This document shows, piece by piece, positions 35,576-45,660 of a stretch of 64,000 nt of DNA (position 1 is its first letter; each line of letters starts with the position of its first letter). The notes beneath the pieces were generated by a model. It was not told the origin of the DNA. It worked only from the letters and a program-made list of their open reading frames with translations, and ran no database searches. The position numbers and the translations under genes are program-made. Origin of the DNA: Vespula vulgaris (lineage: Eukaryota > Arthropoda > Insecta > Hymenoptera > Vespidae); assembly GCF_905475345.1 (NCBI RefSeq), contig NC_066604.1, positions 885,001 through 949,000 on the forward strand. The letters run 5' to 3'.

Positions 35576-35874
35576 TCTTGATTTTATTTTTTTCCTTTCT
35601 TTTTCTTTCTCTTTACTTTCTTCTTACCCAGTTTTCAGGATAAGATATCACAAATATTTATCTATTCTTTTTTTTTTTATCATTTTCTTTTCTCCGTCCT
35701 TTTTCGCTTTTCTTTTATTACTGTTATTATTAATAATTAATTAATCATCATCATTGTTATTATTATTATTATTATTGATTATTATTGATTATTATTATTA
35801 ATTAATTCATTGTCGTTTTATCTTTATTCTCTCCTTCATTTTCTTTTCTAATCTTATCTTTCTCTTGTTTCCAG
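34751..35874 (+). other. Pyrimidine-rich tract of about 1.1 kb
   Basis: The + strand is dominated by T and C from the (CT)n at 34757-34803 to the 3' splice site at 35874. Short breaks lie at 34973-35090, 35440-35500 and 35700-35820. It contains several yyyyttcag sequences. The frames inside it (up to 135 codons) are Phe/Ser/Leu readings. Confidence 0.75.
34973..34998 (+). other. Weak microexon candidate, 26 nt
   Basis: It is preceded by a long CT tract and ggctcttttcag, and followed by cac|gtaagt. Both splice sites fit insect consensus except the donor -1 position. The 26 nt would shift frame and the first frame opens with a stop, so a coding role is doubtful. Confidence 0.12.
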
Positions 35875-35900
35875 GTAAGTTGTACCGTATCTTTATCTAT
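35440..35900. repeat. Three-unit decayed tandem repeat holding the ratchet point
   Basis: Three aligned landmarks occur: gctttcag|gataagatac (AG at 35458), gttttcag|gataagatat (AG at 35638) and gtttccag|gtaagttgta (AG at 35874), spaced 180 and 236 bp. Each is followed by an atctttat(t/c)tatt-like word. The third unit carries gtaag where the others have gataag. Confidence 0.65.
35850..35880 (+). promoter_or_regulatory. Recursive-splicing ratchet-point motif
   Basis: A pyrimidine-rich tract (atctttctcttgtttccag, ending at 35874) is joined with no gap to gtaagt (35875-35880). A 3' splice site fused to a 5' splice site is the defining layout of zero-nucleotide ratchet points, known from long Drosophila introns. 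Both halves are near full consensus. A normal exon reading starting at 35875 is also possible and is listed separately; the two are not exclusive, because ratchet points often define a skipped exon. Confidence 0.45.
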
Positions 35901-35971
35901 CATAAGACAACATGGATGCAAGCGAAGTATATCAAAATGCAACCGAAGTTTGTCGATGGGGGTTTATCAAA
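35875..35971 (+). other. Candidate exon (97 nt) between acceptor and donor
   Basis: Bounded by the strong 3' splice site at 35874 and by aaa|gtaagtttttcc at 35971/35972. It is unique sequence between T-rich introns. An in-frame TAA (35903-35905) precedes an ATG at 35912, so as an exon it would be 5'UTR plus the start of a CDS. If the fused donor at 35875 is used, the whole segment would instead be removed as intron. Confidence 0.35.
35912..35971 (+). CDS. Putative first 20 codons of an unrecognised protein
   Basis: The ATG is in a favourable context (acaacATGg) with a stop in frame just upstream. The frame stays open for exactly 20 codons to the donor (phase 0) and gives MDASEVYQNATEVCRWGFIK. 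The composition is balanced, with Trp, Cys, Asn and Glu, unlike the Phe/Leu/Ser frames around it. I do not recognise the family, and the peptide is too short to assign a domain. No convincing next coding exon was found downstream in the window, so the partner would lie beyond 64 kb or not exist. It may be an alternative N-terminus made by a separate promoter or by exon inclusion, or chance. Read-through past the donor meets a stop at once in this frame (gta agt ttt tcc ttt ttc ttg ctt ttc ttt continues as intron-like T-rich codons). Confidence 0.28.
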
Positions 35972-36430
35972 GTAAGTTTTTCCTTTTTCTTGCTTTTCTT
36001 TTTTCCATGGGTCGTCGATGTTACTAGAGTTCGTTTCGTCGTTGGTAAACGTTATCGTGTCGGATAAAATCTTTTCAATTAAAAATTCGTTTACTTTCCA
36101 TTATCGATTTTTCTCTTTTCTTTCCCTTCCTGTTTTATTTATTTATTTATTTATTCTTTTCTTAGATATCGTATACATACACACACACGCACACACACAC
36201 ACATATATATCTCGATAGAATTTCAGATAGCTTTTAGATAGCTTTAAACTTATATACGTTCTTATAAAAAAAAAAAAAGAGAAAGAAGAAGAAAGAGAAA
36301 AACAGAAAGAGAAAGAGAGAAAACTTTTTCGTACGTCACGTTTTACCGATAACCATGGATGACGTAAGGGAAACACGTGCAACGTTATAAAAAGGGACGA
36401 TGGAAAGGGAAATGCGTGCATGTATCTTGT
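35972..36430. other. Sequence downstream of the candidate exon
   Basis: T-rich start (intron-like), then partly unique, (TTTA)n at 36135-36152, (CA)n near 36178-36202, A/GA-rich 36267-36325, and unique to 36430. Confidence 0.6.
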
Positions 36431-36514
36431 ATCCACATAATGTAACGCAATGTAACGTAACGCAACGTAACGTAAGTAGATATAAATCGACTAGTGTGTG
36501 TGTGTATACTTGTG

Positions 36515-36554
<40 letters not shown>

Positions 36555-36679
36555 TTCTCTTTCTGTGTGTATATGTACGTAGACGAACTTAGAGAGAGAT
36601 AGGAAAATCGTACCTACTATCGGAAAAGCATCCTATCGTCTTCGATTTGATTCTTACCATTTTTACTTCACTTTTCTTT

Positions 36680-36726
<47 letters not shown>

Positions 36727-36900
36727 CTTTCTCTTTCACGAGATATTTTTAAGCGTATTTCAACTTTGTACGTATAAACCGATTTTGTTTTTTTTTCCTT
36801 TCCTTTTCTTTTCTATTTGTTTCCCTTTTTTTTTTCTTTTTCTTTCTTTCTTTTTCCTTCTGTTTTTTTTTCTTTTTTGGTGATCTCAGATCGAAAAAAA
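36431..36900. repeat. CGTAA pentamers and TA microsatellites
   Basis: About seven gtaac/gcaac-type pentamers at 36438-36475, (TG)n, (TA) of about 18 units at 36516-36552 and about 20 units at 36684-36723, then a T-rich tract to 36880. Confidence 0.8.
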
Positions 36901-37640
36901 GTATCGGATAAGTTATTTATTTCTATTTTATTTATTCACTTTTTTGTCAATGTAAAATATGCGATCATTAAAAGAAATTGAAGAAAGAAGAAAGTAAAAA
37001 TGATTATGTTGATCTTGAAATGTCCTTGAAACCCTTCGCTAAAATAAATTAAAAAAGAAAAAAAGAAGAAAGGAAGAAAGAGAGAAAGAAAGAAAGAAAG
37101 AAAGAAATAAATGATATAATATTTCTCCCTCGAAATCTGATAACACTTGTCGGAATAATTTTTCTCGGGGAACGTCGTGCTTTTATCGAGATAAAAATTT
37201 GCAACCCTATATTTCGAACACCTGATATATACATATATAAATATGTATGTATGTATGTATGTATTATAATACAGTATTATTATATTATATCAGAGTATAA
37301 CGTTTTTAAAAAAAAAAAAAAGGAAAGGAAAAATAAAGAAAAAAAGTAGAAAGAAAATTTTGAGTATAGAACAACAAATAATTTTATAATAATAAGAAAT
37401 AAAAATAATATTTAAAAACGTATATACGTACATATATATATATGTGTGTGTGTGTGTGTGTATAAATATGTATTTATATACTCAATTGTATGAGATTCAA
37501 TTTATACAAGACGGAAACGATCGGACAACTATAATATTATCACGTTTCGATATTTATCCATTAAATTCTTTAATCCTGTTTCGTTTCTATTTCGATACAT
37601 CGATTGAAAATTCTCATTCGTTATTATTACAAAATGTCGG
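36901..37640. other. AT-rich sequence with GAAA, TATG and TG runs
   Basis: GAAA units at 37080-37106, unique patch 37110-37225, TATG at 37240-37262, poly-A near 37307-37321, TA/TG at 37430-37462, then mixed unique sequence. Confidence 0.65.
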
Positions 37641-37813
37641 ATAATAAACGTAAGCGACGGGAATATAAACGAAATATTTTATTCCACATAGAGACTACGT
37701 TCTGTCGTCTGGAATACGTTAACGTCTAACGTCCGCGTTACGTTCACTCCTCTCTGATCCGATTTGGGAGGTCCCTAAGCTCTAAGATATGTATATGCTA
37801 AGAAAGATAGAGC

Positions 37814-37864
<51 letters not shown>

Positions 37865-37868
37865 TCAG
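37641..37868. other. Unique block and (GA)n
   Basis: Unique CpG-containing block at 37641-37800, then (GA) of about 22 units at 37816-37861. Confidence 0.7.
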
Positions 37869-38321
37869 GGACGACTAATAAGGGTAACTTCCCGTCGTAC
37901 GCGAAATTTTCTTTGTAAGATTAGAGCGTTAAAATTAATCTTCTCTTCGTGAAGTAATTAATTAATTAATTTAAAAAAAAAATAAATGAAAGGAGAAAAA
38001 GAATATATATATGTGTGTGTGTGTGTGTGTATTAATATTTCAAATAATATGATTGAATATTATATTTATATATTAAAGAACAACGCTAATTATTTATATT
38101 ATGATATTATATAAATATAATATCATAATTTATAATATATATATGTATATATTTAATCTTCTCTTTCTGAAATAATTAATTAATTAATTAAAAAAAAATA
38201 AATGAAAGGAGAAAAATATATATGTGTGTGTGTGTGTATGTTAATATTTAAAATAATATGATATTATATTTAGATATCGAACGATAACGTTAATTATTTA
38301 TATTATGAAATTATATAAATG

Positions 38322-38364
<43 letters not shown>

Positions 38365-38670
38365 AATTTTTCAGCTAATATTACATATTATCTCTCTCTC
38401 TCTTTCTTTCTTTCTTTTTCTATTTCAGTCTTTCACGGTAACTATTATATATTTATATACATATATTCAAGATCGTAGTATTTAAAGAGAAAATTTTAGG
38501 AACGACTAATAAGGATAACTTCTCGCAGTATACTAAATTTTCTTTGAAAGATTAGAAGCTTGAAATTAATCTTATCTCCGTGAACTAATTAATTAATTTA
38601 GAAATGGAATTAAAGGAGAAATAGAATACACAACACACACACAATTTTATACAGCTGATATTACACACCA

Positions 38671-38717
<47 letters not shown>

Positions 38718-38800
38718 ACGTTAACTGTTATATACGGTACATACATATATCTAACATCTAAAAGTTCATAGATAAATTTACGCGAGAATGTTTCTAACAA
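37869..38800. repeat. Decayed tandem array with TG/TA/CT slippage
   Basis: The word gacgactaataagg(g/a)taactt occurs at about 37869 and 38502. Both copies are followed by aaattttcttt(g)aagattag and ttaatctt-type words. The tail taattaattaatt...aatgaaaggagaaa occurs near 37956, 38172 and 38586 (aattaaaggagaaa). TA, TG and CT microsatellites sit in equivalent places. At least three units are present, some partial. Confidence 0.75.
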
Positions 38801-38930
38801 ATTTCGAAACTTCCTGACTAACCTAATTGATATTAACTCTCGATACTCCTTACTCTTATTTATCCTTGTAAATTTGTTTTAGACGATAATATTATACGTA
38901 AATGATGATGAGATTTGCCTACTCTTTTCT

Positions 38931-38969
<39 letters not shown>

Positions 38970-39236
38970 TTCATGACTTAGGAAACAGTCACGTCGTTCT
39001 CGTTTTCATCTTCGTTTCCGTCCTTCTCGTGTGTGCATAGACACGCATAGTGAATGGAATTTGCCTAACCTGTTCTCTCTATCTCTATTTCTCTCTCTCT
39101 CTCTCTCTCTTTCTCTTACTTGCTCTATCTCCCGCGGAATTTCATTTTCCAAGCCATCCAGTATCCTCCTTCTCGCCTTCATCCCTCTTTTTAAACCCTC
39201 TTTTGGAAGACAAGCTCCTACTTCTCTCGTATAGTT

Positions 39237-39280
<44 letters not shown>

Positions 39281-39540
39281 GACTGTCTGTCTGTCTCTTT
39301 CTCTCCATCTGTCTCCTAAAGACTCGGTTATGTCACAATTTGCTCGGTGACACTCGCGATTCATCGCGATCGTCAACTACGATGAATTCTCTTTTTCTTT
39401 CTCTCTCTTTCTCTCTCTTTCTCCTTCTTTCTTTTTCTCAGTCATTTATCTATTTATCTACCTACCTATCTATCTATCTATTTAACTCTTTCTCTCTTTC
39501 TGTCCTTGACATTCTCTGTCTCTTTATCATTGCAAGCCCA
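38801..39540. other. Unique patches and CT microsatellites
   Basis: (CT)n at 38936-38962, 39090-39110, 39240-39278 and 39393-39440, with unique blocks at 38975-39070, 39120-39235 and 39310-39385, and CTAT units at 39450-39480. Confidence 0.7.
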
Positions 39541-40960
39541 TGTTTCGTGAAATAATCGATGAAAATGGAAAGTCGCGATTAAACGATGGAACTTCAAACG
39601 TAGAAATATTTAAGAGGTAAAATTTTGTATGTATCTATCTTCAATAATTTTAATTAATTATTCTCGGATATCATCTTGTTTTTTTATTTTTTTTATTTTT
39701 TCCTTGGAATTATCAAGTTCTTTATCAAATAGAAAGAGCTTCATGAAACGGTCCGTAGATATGAAAAATCGTGATCGAACGATCAAACGATAAACGTAGA
39801 TATATTTAAAATGATTTTACAATTCGTGTATGAATCCATCTTGAATAATTTTAATTAATGACTCTTGGATATCGTCTGCTTTTATTTTTGTATATTTTCT
39901 TTTTTTTCTTTTGAAATTGTCATCTTTTTCTAGCAAGTAGAAAGTTTTATGAAGTGGAAGGTAAAAATCGAAAAACTTTGATAATAAATGTTTAACGTAA
40001 TAAATTATATACAATCATTGTAACCATCGATGATGATTAATTACTCTTGTATTTAATCGTCGTGATTTTTTTCTCTTTAAATCTAAAGTTTCACGAAATA
40101 AACGAACGAAAATGAAATAATCCTGATTAGTATACGATTATAAACGTATAAAATAAAACGCTAATTATACGCAATCATTGAGAGTAATTTGAGTTAATTA
40201 TTTTTATATTTCGTATCGTGTTTTTCTATTAATAGGAAAGTTTCGTTAAATAATCGAAATCGAATGATAAATTTTAAATATATAATCAAATGAAATCGAA
40301 TATCTAAAACTAAATTATATGATTTAATATAAATTATATTGAAATTATATTAAATCGTCTAAAACAAATGTAATTAATTATTTTCGCATTGAGTACTTCG
40401 CGTTTTTCATTAAATTGAAAGTTTCATTAAATAATTAGTAAGAGTGAATAATTAAGATCGATTAATAAATTATCGATATGAAATCCTTGTGAATAATCTT
40501 TAATTAATTATCATTAAATGTAATAATATAATAATATATAATATTATTATATAATATATATATAAAAAATCTGAAGTTTCATGAAATAATTGATAAAGAT
40601 CAAAAATCTCGTTATCGATCAATAAACATTAAACGATACATCAATAAATTAAAAAATAAAATATTAAATTAATCAATAAACATAAACGCAAAACCTAAAC
40701 CACAAATTACACAAAATCATAACGAACTCTATCTTTAATCAATTACCTTTCTAATTAATCATCGCGTTATCTATCAAATCAAAAATTTCATGAGCTAATC
40801 CGATAAAAAGAAAAAAAAAAAAAAGAACAAGAAGAAAAACTTTCTAAATTACATTTACGCAATCATTCTAATTGATCATTAAATCAAACAACCCTCTTAT
40901 TTAGTCATCGCACTTATCTATGTATATCAAATCGAAAAACTCCTCGTTATTCGTCTTCTA
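39541..40960. repeat. Decayed tandem array, about 145-210 bp unit, 8-9 units
   Basis: The word gtttcatgaaataatcgata and variants recur near 39543, 39739, 39944, 40088, 40240, 40431, 40576 and 40787, with a possible ninth unit near 40930. Each is followed by aaaatcg...gat(t/c)...aaacg and then caatcattg(t/a)...aataattttaattaattat. Spacings are 196, 205, 144, 152, 191, 145 and 211 bp. There is no coding frame. Confidence 0.85.
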
Positions 40961-41029
40961 TTATACGACCATAGTTAAATCGAAAATTGAATCATAATGG
41001 ACTATTATAAAATCATTAATCTGTTAATG

Positions 41030-41400
41030 GGTCGGGTTATCAATGAAAGGGATGGAGTTGAATCTATGTATGTCCACGCCTTCGTTCTTCAAGTTCTATC
41101 GTTTTGCACCCTTCCTCGTGGTGGCTGAATTCATCCCCATAAACACCACGAATGAAAGCCAAGAGCTGCCTTTCCCCTTCTTGTCCATCCCTTTCTATCT
41201 TTCACAATCTCTCTATCTCTCTCTCTCTCTCTGTTTCTCTCCTCCCTCAATTCGGATTCGTCATGCGTGACCGAACGGAAACTGCGTAATCTGCGTAATA
41301 CCCGTAACATGCCATTATGTTATTACGCCGGGGTGTTTCGCGCGTTCATTCACAATGTCGAACGTCACGTGAATGTTGAACGTTGAATATACGAAATGCG
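41030..41400. other. Unique GC-richer block
   Basis: About 370 bp, relatively GC-rich and interrupted only by a (CT)n at 41215-41232. A 75-codon + frame from 41043 has mixed composition over its first 50 codons (MKGMELNLCMSTPSFFKFYR at its start) and then reads the CT tract. No splice or family support. A CACGTG lies at about 41366-41371. Confidence 0.3.
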
Positions 41401-42168
41401 TGTACCTAAATATGTATAGGTTTGGCCCTTATATATGAGTGTATATATGTATGATGTATATATCTATGTATACATGTATGTACGTATATATGTATACATA
41501 CGTATGTATGTATGTATATATATAATATGGAGGAACTGGATGACGCGTCGAGTGAGGTATTAAAAGGCTCTTAACCGTTCGTAGAAATGTTATGGGGGTT
41601 GTGAAGTATCAAAGTTGTACAACGTTCTGCTTCGTGGACGTTCTAAACACAGAGAGAAAAAGAGAGAGAGAGAGAGAGAAAGAGTGGAGATAAAAAATAT
41701 TCGAAGGGGAAAACAAGAGAAAAGAAAAGAAAAAAAAAAATAATAATAATAAAAGACAAAAAAAAAACGAAGCAAATAAATACAGGCGTTTATTATGCCA
41801 TCATTGTCGTTGTTATTGTTTTATTTTATCATTTTTGTATTTTTTCAAGAATACAAATTTATTTTGTAATATTTGCGAACAAATGTAATCAATCGTATTC
41901 GCGTCTCGGTTTGGTAATATTGTTTTATAGTACTCGATCGTTATTCTCTCGAGTATAACAAGATCTTTCAATAAATTTCTTAATGTGTTCGTGTGTGTGT
42001 ATATATATGTGTGTGTATGTGTGTGAGTTATTATCATTATTATCATTCCACTCTAGCGTTCTCATAAGCGAATGCTCGAAGCGTGACCAGTTTCAATGTA
42101 GTGAAAGAGAAAGAGAAAGAGAAGGAGAACAGTGGTGGGTTCGATCGATTGTCATCGAACGATTCCAG

Positions 42169-42170
<2 letters not shown>
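41401..42170. other. TATG/GA/A-rich repeats with unique patches
   Basis: TATG-type repeats 41440-41525, unique 41526-41645, GA 41650-41682, A-rich 41705-41770, unique 41780-41985, TG/TA 41988-42025, unique to 42170. Confidence 0.65.

Positions 42171-42243
<73 letters not shown>
42171..42243. repeat. (CT)n joined to (TA)n
   Basis: A CT run of about 18 units passes directly into a TA run of about 18 units with no spacer. Confidence 0.9.
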
Positions 42244-42245
<2 letters not shown>

Positions 42246-42716
42246 GTCTTTTTCTTTTTCTCTCTATTTTTATTTTTCACGACGTGCCAACGAGGAAACG
42301 CGCGAGATATCGAAACGTAATATCGAGAGAACAAGTTGGAAAGTTATTTGCTATCTCCTATCCTTTTCTATCGTACATATGTGGGTATAACCTTTCCTTA
42401 TTTCATAAGCTACCTTATATGGATGGTGTCTTCTAACGTTTGAACAACTTTTAACGAACAAATCTATTGTCTTTTATTTGTTCTTCTTATCTATTTGTCT
42501 TGTTATTGAGATGTCAGTGAGTTTCCTTTTTTTTTTTTGCTATTTTTCATCTTTCATTTTTTATTTTATTCTATTTTATTTATTTATTTATTTTATTTTT
42601 TATTCTTTTTATTTTTTTTAGTAAAATACGAGGATGTTTTATGTACGAGGGAAGGAGGAAAGAAAGGAAGAAAGAAAATTTTCATATGTATGCACGTAAT
42701 AAATGTAGCTTGGAGG

Positions 42717-42748
<32 letters not shown>

Positions 42749-43365
42749 TTAATTTATTATTTATTGATTTAGTTACTAATTGATTTATTCGATATTTTAT
42801 TTGTATTTGATTATTTTGTGTTCTCTAATATTTTAATTGTATGAATTATTATTTATTCGTTTATTTATTATTTCATTCATAAAATTTGTTTTCTTTTCTT
42901 TTTTAATAATAATAATAATAATAGTGATAATAAATAATAATAATCGTAGGTACATTTGTATGACGTATTTTAAATTCGTAGTAGAATTTATTGTAAATTA
43001 TTAAAATTTAGTAAAATATGTTCCATTGAAAGAAACATTAAGTGCATCTAATGTTTATATATCTAACATTTTTCTACAGATACATACATACATACATACA
43101 TACATACTTCACTAATAACTAATTTATTGTACAATCTCTCATAAAGTTTATTCGTCAATCCTTCTCCTATTCAACGTTTGCGTAATACGTTGCATAATAC
43201 GAAAATAAATTTCATAGCATGCAGATTTCGAGAACCACTATTGTCTAGTTACATTTTCATTCATTCTTGAAAACAATGAGTTTCTTACTTTGTTACATCT
43301 TAATTAAATACCAAATTATATCAGTAAACTACAAGCAGAAAGAGAAAGAGAGAGAGAAATAAAGA
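42244..43365. other. Unique patch then T/TTTA-rich sequence
   Basis: Unique 42280-42510, T-rich to 42620, short unique, (TTTA)n at 42718-42750, AT-rich to 43080, CATA units at 43080-43107, unique 43130-43335. Confidence 0.6.
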
Positions 43366-43554
43366 TAGATAGATAGATGGAGAAAGAGAAAGAGAAAGAG
43401 AAAGACAGAAAGAGAAAGAGAAAGACAGAAAGAGAAAGAGAAAGAGAAAGATAGAAAGAGAAAGAGAAAGAGAAAGACAGAAAGAGAAAGAGAAAGAGAA
43501 AGACAGAAAGAGAAAGAGAAAGAGAAAGACAGAAAGAGAAAGACAGAAAGAGAA

Positions 43555-43609
<55 letters not shown>
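43366..43609. repeat. (GAAAGA)n minisatellite with GACA punctuation
   Basis: Hexamers gaaaga are interrupted by gac at semi-regular intervals (cagaaagagaaagagaaaga blocks), giving a higher-order period of about 20-26 bp over 43381-43560. Pure (GA)n follows to 43605. Confidence 0.85.
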
Positions 43610-44455
43610 TTCTCCGTTAGCTGTTAAGCATACGTATGGATTCTGCAGGAGAATTGACCAGCAAGGATGCCGAAGGATATTGGAATCCTTTGTTATAGCC
43701 GATAAAGTAGATCCCTTTAGATGAATGGTTTAAGTAAAACTAAACTTGACAGAGTTATTACGTGATCACGTTATATTAACACTATTTTGAACTATCTTGA
43801 TTAATCTATTATTTAATCTCTTACGAAACTAACAACGAACAAATTTTATTTTTATTTAATAAAGCAAAATCGTTTGCATAGATCAATTGCGAAAGGTATT
43901 CTCGGATATTAAGAAAATTTGTTCATTTAGTGTATTAACGATTTTGTATTAATGATTTTTGTATTAATTGGATTGAATGTTTTCTTTTTTTGTTTTGTTT
44001 TGTTTTGTTTTTAAATGTCATCTATTGCATTGTAAATTATTTATTAATTTGTTTGTTAATAAATTAAGTTATTTATCAATGTCTTTTTTTTAATGGATTA
44101 TTAATAAATATTAATCTTTTAATTTAATTATTAATACATTTTTTAATTATTTTTAATATATATATATATATTAACTTTTTAATTTATTTGTTACTAAATT
44201 CTTTAATAATTTTTTAATAAAAGGTTATTATAAATAAATTATTAATAAAGATCCTATATAGATCCTAGATACAGATTATGGACATTATAAAAAAAGATAA
44301 TAGAAAGGAAAAGATCTTATTGAAAGTTCCATCGAGATTTTAATAAATATTTCCAAAAATTTCGTTCATTTCGAAACTTCATTATTACATATATATATAT
44401 ATATTTCTTTTTTTAACATTTTTTTTTCTAATGAAGGAACATTTTATTAACTCAT
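43610..44455. other. Short unique block then AT-rich sequence
   Basis: Unique at 43610-43800, then AT-rich with ttattaataaatt-type words, (TTTTG)n at 43990-44010 and a TA run at 44156-44171. No gene. Confidence 0.65.
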
Positions 44456-44463
44456 TATGAATA

Positions 44464-44496
<33 letters not shown>

Positions 44497-44702
44497 TTCT
44501 CTTTCTCTTTCTATCCATCCGTCCGTTTATATGTCTCCATTTCTCTTTGGTCCCTTTCGAAAGTGAAATACGAGTTATAATTAATTTGTTAGAAACGAAA
44601 TTAGCGTCGGAACCGAGTGAAAGGGAGCTTTCGAAATATCAATTAAAGATGTTAAGAGAGAATAAGAGAGATACAGAGATACAGAAATAGAGAAAGACAC
44701 AG

Positions 44703-44755
<53 letters not shown>

Positions 44756-44820
44756 TAGACAGAGAAAAAGAAAAAGAAAAAAAGAGAGAGATAGATAGAG
44801 AGAGAGAGAGAGAGAGAAAA
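44456..44820. repeat. CT tract, short unique block, GA tract
   Basis: CT-rich at 44463-44510, unique 44520-44640, GA-rich 44655-44820 with pure (GA)n at 44708-44750. CT and GA arms are inverted relative to each other. Confidence 0.8.
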
Positions 44821-45032
44821 TCTGGTACAGTAGTGAACGTCTTTTCGCAGTCAGCCACGAACATTTATTTCGCTTTAAGGGTCATGCTCGCGCATCAGAG
44901 AAAGGTAGGTGCCACTCTTCACCCTCGAGACGCAATTATTTCTAATTACTTCACGTCGTCTCTCCAGGCGCTCTTCGACGACGACAGAGAACGAAAAATG
45001 GAGAGAGATAGAGAAAAAGAAAGAGAGAAAAA

Positions 45033-45070
<38 letters not shown>

Positions 45071-45195
45071 TGTACGCAAAGACTCGCTAGAGATTCGCAC
45101 AGGGGGCTCGTTTTAAGGGTCGATCCAACACAACCCCTTTTACCGTGACGATACGCGTTAGGGCACACGCGCGTTTATCGAAGCGCGTAAACTCT
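44821..45195 (+). other. Unique GC-richer block with splice-site-like pair
   Basis: A unique block (44821-44995) is followed by GA repeat and a second unique block (45070-45195). At 44851-44904 a 54-nt, 18-codon open segment (SATNIYFALRVMLAHQRK) lies between cttttcgcag and aag|gtaggt. A second acceptor-like tctctccag ends at 44967. An intron of 63 bp between them would be short but possible. The same frame is open straight through, so splicing is not needed. Evidence for an exon is weak. Confidence 0.15.
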
Positions 45196-45660
45196 TCAGC
45201 CCTCTTTCTCTCTCTTTCTCTTTTTATCTGTCTCTATCTATCTATCTCTTTCTTTCTCGTTCTCTTTCTTGTTTGCTCGCTTGCTCGTTCTTCTTGCTCT
45301 CTTTTGCCTCTTTTTAAGTTAACCTCAACGTTATTTTGTAAAGGCGTCGAAGCATCGTCCCTCTTCGAAATACTCATTAGGACGAATAATTAAAAGAGGA
45401 GAGTTTTAAGGGATGGTCAGAGGGGTGGGAGATATCGAAAGAATTATAAGTAAATATGTAGATGGAGAATCGAAAGCAAATTAGAAAGTGATATCACGTA
45501 TCGTTGTTCGAGTCTTTCGTTATCATTCTCTCTTTTTTCCTTTTTCTTTTTTTTTTTTCTTGTCTTTTGCTTTTTTTTTGTTTTTGTCTTTTTTCTTTTT
45601 TCATTCATTCATTTTTGTTTTTTTTTTCTTCTCTTTTTGTTTCTCTTTCTTTAATTTGAT
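45196..45660. other. CT-rich tract, unique patch, T-rich tract
   Basis: CT-rich 45200-45260, unique 45265-45520 in part, T-rich from 45525. The 118-codon + frame at 45488-45844 is Phe/Ser-rich. Confidence 0.65.
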
